A model generated the notes under the pieces. It did not search any database and was not told the origin of the DNA. It saw only the letters and a list, made by a program, of their open reading frames with translations. Source: Metamycoplasma auris (lineage in GTDB: Bacteria > Bacillota_I > Bacilli_A > Mycoplasmatales > Metamycoplasmataceae). Taken from it: a stretch of 22,228 nucleotides of DNA. Location of the stretch: positions 1-22,228 of the forward strand of contig NZ_QKUB01000009.1 in assembly GCF_003253435.1 (NCBI RefSeq), written 5' to 3'. Every line of letters begins with the position of its first letter. The stretch's first letter is position 1. Of this stretch, positions 17,130 through 22,228 are shown piece after piece. A program made the position numbers and the translations under genes.

Positions 17130-19333
17130 AAGTAACTTCCTTTTTTAGCATAACTTTCAAAATACTTATCAATCGCAATGTTAGCTGATTTTTTTGCTAT
17201 TTGATTCTTTTTAAATCAATTTTTAAGAGTCTTTTGATTATTCATTGTTTGGCTATAAACTTCTTTATATAATTGTTTAGTTTCTTTGCTGATTCTTATT
17301 ATTTCATTCGAATATGCTTTTAAATAATTCTTATATTCTTTTCTTAATTGAATCAATGTTTGCTTATCTGGTAATTTGTTATTAATTAAATTATATTTAT
17401 ATACAAATAATTTATCAAATTGATGTTTAGCTAACATATAGTTAGCATAGCGAATGTCACTTCTAAAAATTTCATTGTTTATGATTGAAAGAGCTAAACT
17501 TCTTGTCAATTTTCTTTTATTCATTAATCTTTTAAATCATACATCTTGATTAAAGAAATATCCAGTCATTAATTTTGAACGTACCAAGTCTGAAATTTGT
17601 TCAAGAATTAAAAGAATAACAATTGTAAAGATTAAATAAGAAGCAAGTTTATCTCAGTTTGAAGTTTGACTTGAATAAGTACTAATTTGAAAACCAAAAT
17701 CACTAGCTCCCACAGCTCCAATTACAACAGTACTTTTGAAGTTAATTTCCACACGATATAAGAAATTAGATAGCGCTTGTGGCATAATGGATTTAAATAC
17801 AACAAATTTAATTTTTTGGAATCAAGTTGCGCCAGCAGCATTCAATGCATCAAATGTTTTTTTGGGAATTTTTTCAACAGATTCCATAACAAGTTTACCA
17901 AGCATACCAATTGAATGAATCCCTAGCGAAAGAACTCCAACGAATAGTTTTGAATCTTTTGAAAGAATTAGGAATAGGGCTGCAAATGTAAATGCGGGAA
18001 TTGCACGAATAACAATAATCATTAATTTAAATGGATATGCAAATCATTTTGTAATATTCTTAGAAGCCAAAATTCCAAAGATTAAGGCAAAGAATAAGCC
18101 AATAATTGATGAAGCAATTGCAACCAAAAAAGCCTCAACTCCAAGTGGAATAACGCTAGTTTTAGTGCCAGCTCAATCATTGATTTGAAACAATGATCAA
18201 TCAGGATTAAATAATTTTCCTATTCCTTCTTTAAACTGACTAATTTTGATTTCATTACCAATTCCTCACTCAATTTGAGTTAATGAAGCAACTAGTAAAC
18301 TAACAATTAATATAATGATAAAAATCTTAAAAATATACATTTTTGATTTTTGAGATTTTAGTTGTTCCAATTGCTTTTCATATGGCAAACTATCATCTAT
18401 TTTTGGATGTTTGTGAGTATATTCTAGAATATATTTCTTAATTAAGAAATTAAGCGATTCAATAACTATCATTGCAATTACCAATGTTCATAACACAATG
18501 GACATATGAGAGAAATTATTTTCTGTTGCATATTGATCAGATAGTAGTTGTCCAATTGTTCCAATTCCAACGATTGATAAGATTGCAGCAAATCTTATAA
18601 CCATTTCAAATGAATAAAATCCATAAGAAACAATTCTTTTCATTAAATATGGTAACACTGAACTTTTGAATGCCAAAGCCTTAGTATTTCCAATTGCAAT
18701 TGTCCCTTGATATGAATTCATATCGTAGGTATCTAAATCTTCGTATAATCACTTAGTCATCAATGATGATACAAATACCATGATTGAAAACATAGCTGCT
18801 AATGAAGGTGTAAATAGAAAGAAGAAAATGAATGCAAATACTACAGGAGGAACGGCTCTCACAATTGACATTAAGATTCTAAAAGGAATATATATAAATT
18901 TATTTTTAATAAAGTTTTTAGAACTTAATAAGGCGAGTGGAACTGAAATTAAAATTCCAAAAATTGTACCAAGGATTGAATAGGATATTGTAGTTCATAA
19001 GAATTCTAAACCACGGATAAATGTTTCAAGTGGAGTAAATTCTGATGCGCCAACTTCTGCAATTTGATTAGTTCTAAAGAAGAATCCAATCTGTTTTCAA
19101 AACTCATTTCAATTTTGAAAATCAGGTTTAATTGTTGTTATCATTAAAACAATAATAATAACAAAAGCAACTCATCCAAAAATTTTTAGTCAAGGAAATT
19201 TCTTTGTTACCTTTTGATTATTGATATCAATAAATTGCGGATTGAAATAATTGGAAATTTTTTGAACTATAAATTCCTTTTTTGATTCTGAGTTAAATTC
19301 ACAGTTATTTTTTTTAGTATCTTTTGAACTCAT
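17120..19333 (-). CDS. p69: ABC transporter permease, two fused permease domains (p69 type)
   Basis: This is 737 residues. It is the membrane part of the p37-p29-p69 uptake system first seen in M. hyorhinis; the system is related to phosphonate transporters, and p37 homologues have been found to bind thiamine pyrophosphate. One polypeptide carries two PhnE-like permease halves: half 1 about 50-285 with the coupling segment around GTIAIGNTKALAFKSSVLPY; half 2 about 310-600 with ALNAAGATWFQKIKFVVFKS. Usual PhnE proteins have one half. A charged C-terminal tail of about 130 residues with no membrane helix follows. Many UGA codons are Trp. It begins nine bases after p29 stops, and its stop lies inside the next gene. 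Confidence 0.9.
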
Positions 19334-19342
19334 AACTTTTAA

Positions 19343-20224
19343 CTACTTATTTTTTAATGTTATTGTTTGTTGAATTAGTTCTCTTTTTCTTCGGTTTTCA
19401 TTGAATTGTTCTTCATCAAATTGTTCAAGTTTTTCACCATAAATTTCTTTTAATTTAACTAAATCAACTTTATCTCATGAATCATCAAACACAATCTTTC
19501 CTTTTCTTACTCCAATAATTCGATCTGCATATTGCAGCGCTAAGTCTACATGGTGTAAGTTAGCCAAAATTGTTATTTTTTCAGTCTTATTTGCAACTAG
19601 AAATCCATCCATAACACTCTTTGCCATAATTGGATCAAGTGCTCCAACAGGCTCATCAGCTAAGATAATTTTAGGTTTTTGAGCAAGAGTACGAGCTAAG
19701 GCAACACGTTGCATCTGTCCACCACTTAAATCTCTTGCTAGATCATATGCATTTTCTAGAATATTAACTTTAGCTAAACTTTCATATGCTAAATTAATAT
19801 CTTTTTTGCTATATAGTCCAAAAAATGCTCTAAATTTATTCATTTGGGGCAATCTAGCTGAAAGTACATTTTGCAAAACATTGATGTTTTCAATTAAATT
19901 GTAATTTTGAAAAATAATTCCAATTTTAGTTCGAAACTCACGTAATTTTTTTGACTTCAAAGAACCTACATCATATGGACCGACAGTTAATTTTCCAGAA
20001 GTTATATCATTAATTTTATTTACAGTCTTAATTAATGTTGTTTTTCCTGCTCCAGATAGTCCAATGATTGCAACAAATTCACCTTGCTTAATTGTAAGAT
20101 TGATATCACTCAAACCTTTTGTTCCGTTAGGATAAACTTTTGAGACATTAGACCAAGTAATATCTCAATCTTGGTTTATTTTTTTTAGTGTCTTTGTTTC
20201 GTTTAATTTTTTGGTTTTTTTCAT
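19343..20224 (-). CDS. p29: ABC transporter ATP-binding protein (p29 type)
   Basis: This is 293 residues; it drives the p69 permease. Walker A GLSGAGKTT is at 55-63, Q-loop IIFQNYNL about 103-110, signature LSGGQMQR at 166-173, Walker B ILADEP with Asp190-Glu191, D-loop GALD and the switch His in ANLHHVD, all intact. It closely follows the PhnC type. A C-terminal charged tail of about 40 residues follows the core. I chose ATG at 20224 because it lies 17 bases after the p37 stop, with TTGGA upstream. Confidence 0.93.
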
Positions 20225-20241
20225 ATAAATTTTTTCCAATA

Positions 20242-21537
20242 TTATTTGGTAAATGATTTAAATCCATCAAAGTGTTTCTTAAATCATTGTTCAGGATAGA
20301 TGAAAGATGCAGCTGAAGTAGTTGATGTGTATCCATATTTAACATGTTTCTTAACATCATCTCAGTTTAATTTTCAGTTTGAACCTTGTTCTTCTAAGGC
20401 TTTACTTATTAACTTGTAAATTTCAGTATCTTTATTTACATATATGTATGCCCGGTAGTATCCCACTTTTGGAAGATCATTTCCATTTTTTAAACTTTCA
20501 ATATGTTTTTTCAATTCTTCTGAGTAACCTGTTGTGGCCGCACTAGGTAATTTATTTTTATCTATGTATAAGCTCCCTATTGTACTATCTTTATTGAATG
20601 TCTTATAGTTATTATGTGCCTCAACTAATAATTTTTCATCAGTAAACTTAGGTTTTGAAGGGTTTGATATGCTTTCATATGGGTCAATAATTTGAACATT
20701 TCTACCAGCTTGTAAAATAAAACTAGAATCACCAGCTAATTTAGCTCAAGTATCAATTGGTAAGAAAGCAATATCAACTGATTGTGATTTTAGTGCTGAT
20801 GCTGCAGAGTTATATTCATTTGATACTGAAATTTTAACTTTTGTCGCACCTTTTGTTGCTAAGTATTTTTGTAGCTTTTCAGTAGCTTTTGTTACAAGTG
20901 AAGCATCTGAAGAAGGAATGAATTGAATTTTTAGATCTTTATTTCCAATTGTAGTAAATTGTTTCTTAGATGAATCATATTTTAGATATTCACTTTCTCC
21001 AGTTGGAGTTTCCTTATAAGCTTTCTTTTGTTCGCCCTTAATGTTATAAGGAATACTTGCATTATAACCAACTTTTGTATACCCATCATGGTTATAAATT
21101 TGGAAGATTGATTTAATTTTTTTGTCTTTTTGGTCGTAGTATGTTAAATCACCTTCATCAGTTTTCTTTTCTTTATTTTTAGATGCTACTTCTTCATATG
21201 ATTTTGTTATTGCATCAATTAATAATTCTTGAATTGCTTCAATATCACCTTTTTTAAGTCCAGGTCTTGCTTGAACACCATCATTTGATATTGGATCTGT
21301 AACTCCCACTGCTACTAGATTATCTTGGTATTTACCAGCATAAAATCTTGCGTCAGCTCAAGCGCCACCAACTGTAATTGATTTACTTGCTAATTTTTGC
21401 ATTTGGTCAGCATATCCACTTGTTCCAATCGCAATAGATTCCTTTTGACATTTAGCAGAAATTGCACCAAATGCAAAAGGTACAATGCTTGCTGCTACTA
21501 ATGAAAACAACACTTTGTGTCTTTTTGTAATTTGCAT
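20242..21537 (-). CDS. p37: Substrate-binding lipoprotein (p37/Cypl type)
   Basis: This is 431 residues. It is the surface lipoprotein that brings substrate to p69. The signal peptide is basic (KRHK, 5-8) followed by a hydrophobic core and a lipobox ending ISAKC, so Cys30 would be lipidated; Lys before Cys is unusual for strict lipoboxes but common in mycoplasmas. The mature part has the substrate-binding stretch SVDIAFLPIDTWAKL (beginning near residue 260) and a core typical of phosphonate-binding (PhnD-like) proteins. By homology to Cypl the ligand may be thiamine pyrophosphate, but this is inference. AAAGGA precedes ATG. It is first in the operon p37-p29-p69-nrnA. Confidence 0.88.
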
Positions 21538-21594
21538 ATATTTTTTCCTTTTTTAAAATAGTCCAGATTATAAATTTAAGTTATATTTTGTTAT

Positions 21595-21622
21595 ATTGTA
21601 TAACTCGCCTTAATTGTATCAA
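21595..21622 (-). promoter_or_regulatory. Likely promoter of the p37 operon
   Basis: On the minus strand TTGATA (-35, 21617-21622), 16 bases, TACAAT (-10, 21595-21600, within TATACAAT), about 58 bases before ATG. A second TATAAT at 21567-21572 without a clear -35 is an alternative. Confidence 0.6.
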
Positions 21623-21649
21623 AAGCAAATAAATGAAATATTAAAAATG

Positions 21650-21674
21650 ACACAAAAACACTTGTTTTTTGTGT
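21650..21674. repeat. Hairpin-forming inverted repeat
   Basis: ACACAAAAA and TTTTTGTGT form a 9-bp stem with a 7-base loop. A shorter hairpin (AAAAACA/TGTTTTT) can form inside it. T-runs make it terminator-like, but no upstream gene ends here on either strand; it lies just above the p37 promoter. Confidence 0.4.
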
Positions 21675-22002
21675 TTTAAATCTTGTAAAACTTCATTCTG
21701 AAAAATGGTTGAAAAATTATACTAAAATAGGAAATTAATTTGTTTAGAATTAAGATAATTTATTGTGTTTAAACTAATTTATTTGCTCAACTTTTTTAAA
21801 TTATAATTACTCAAATTGTTATGTTTTTTTGCAATCAATTATAGATTCAATAATTTAAAAAATACCTTTAGTCTAAGTCTAAAAATCTTTTGGCCATGTT
21901 CAAAAACAGGTGGCATCTATAAAAAACTACTAATTTAAAAGCATTACGCATCAGGTGTGTGTGGTAAGGAAAAAGACTTAGCTTGGGATTGGTAGGAACA
22001 AG
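21675..22002 (+). other. Non-coding stretch, possible leader RNA or small RNA
   Basis: No open frame of note on either strand. Base composition changes from A+T-rich (to about 21890) to a more G-rich stretch (21950-22002, with GGTGTGTGTGG and GGGATTGGTAGG), which is unusual in this genome for non-coding DNA and suggests a structured RNA that ends at the strong terminator at 22003-22026. A TATAAT at 21802-21807 could be its -10 box, with no good -35. I tested known mollicute RNAs by eye (4.5S, RNase P, tmRNA, tRNA) and none fits. Confidence 0.4.
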
Positions 22003-22026
22003 AAGTCCTTTTCGAAGGACTTTTTT
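22003..22026 (+). terminator. Strong terminator or attenuator with UUCG loop
   Basis: AAGTCCTT, loop TTCG, AAGGACTT, then a T-run: an 8-bp perfect stem on the plus strand. It lies 66 bases before ATG 22093, so it ends an upstream RNA or controls the following gene. Confidence 0.85.
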
Positions 22027-22092
22027 ATACTACCTTTCTTTCCAACTCTACACTCCAAAACTTGTAATTTTTAAAAGAATATTAGGAGTTAC

Positions 22093-22228
22093 ATGAATAA
22101 ATTAGTTTTGTGATTTCTTTTTGATGATGGCAATTGTTCTTATGCTAAAGCAATATTTAAGTACCCAGAAACATTTTCATCATATGACAAAGTTCTTGTG
22201 TTCAGCATGGGCAAAAATGAGTTAAATG
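22093..22228 (+). CDS. Unidentified protein, N-terminus only (cut by window edge)
   Basis: TTAGGAGTTAC precedes ATG and gives a strong ribosome site. Forty-five residues are visible, with UGA as Trp7: MNKLVLWFLFDDGNCSYA, then a pattern of alternating hydrophobic and polar residues and the segment DKVLVFSMGKNEL. The start of a beta-strand followed by an acidic DDGN turn could belong to a nucleotide-binding or SAM-binding fold, but the piece is too short for assignment. The terminator at 22003-22026 in its leader may regulate it. Confidence 0.7.

Noticed and set aside
21880..22026. 4.5S/SRP RNA, RNase P RNA or tmRNA in the G-rich stretch
   Set aside because: The conserved SRP tetraloop region, the RNase P core segments and a tmRNA acceptor arm with tag frame were not found.

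Overview
The window comes from a Mollicute, most likely a Mycoplasma in the broad sense. DNA is very A+T-rich, and UGA must be read as tryptophan: nearly every gene has in-frame TGA codons at conserved Trp positions, so a standard-code reading breaks single genes into pieces. A cell-wall-less type gene set fits this: the p37/p29/p69 lipoprotein ABC system, a ClpB without an N-domain under CIRCE control, and a single large ATP synthase operon. I cannot name the species; a hominis-group mycoplasma is a guess. All coordinates below use translation table 4.

Layout. (1) 1-1676, accessory and decaying: the N-terminal part of a relaxase-like gene with a nonsense codon at codon 4, then a winged-helix-like gene (619-1391) broken by one missing base in an A-run, with overlapping inverted repeats in its leader. 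(2) 1677-4524, a compact minus-strand operon: a 437-residue secreted/membrane protein with a separate C-terminal domain, followed by two tandem paralogous three-helix membrane proteins. I read this as a candidate polymorphic-toxin plus duplicated immunity module; this is inference. (3) 4774-8862, minus-strand housekeeping genes: an ABC-F ATPase of the YbiT/YkpA type with one wholly degenerate ATP site and clpB, with a plus-strand tRNA-Lys(CUU) between them. (4) 9053-16144, plus strand: a short-leader AtpI-position membrane protein and atpB-E-F-H-A-G-D-C, the full F1Fo ATP synthase. (5) 16197-21537, minus strand: p37 lipoprotein, p29 ATPase, fused double permease p69, and an overlapping DHH phosphoesterase (NrnA type), read as one operon. 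(6) 21538-22228: a long non-coding stretch with a strong plus-strand terminator (UUCG loop) that has a competing upstream pairing partner, then the start of an unidentified plus-strand gene.

The genes work together mainly in energy and uptake: the ATP synthase operon (possibly with Na+-type c-subunit ligands), substrate import by p37-p29-p69, and small RNA/nucleotide turnover by the DHH enzyme. The most novel part is the 1.7-4.5 kb module next to mobile-element remains.
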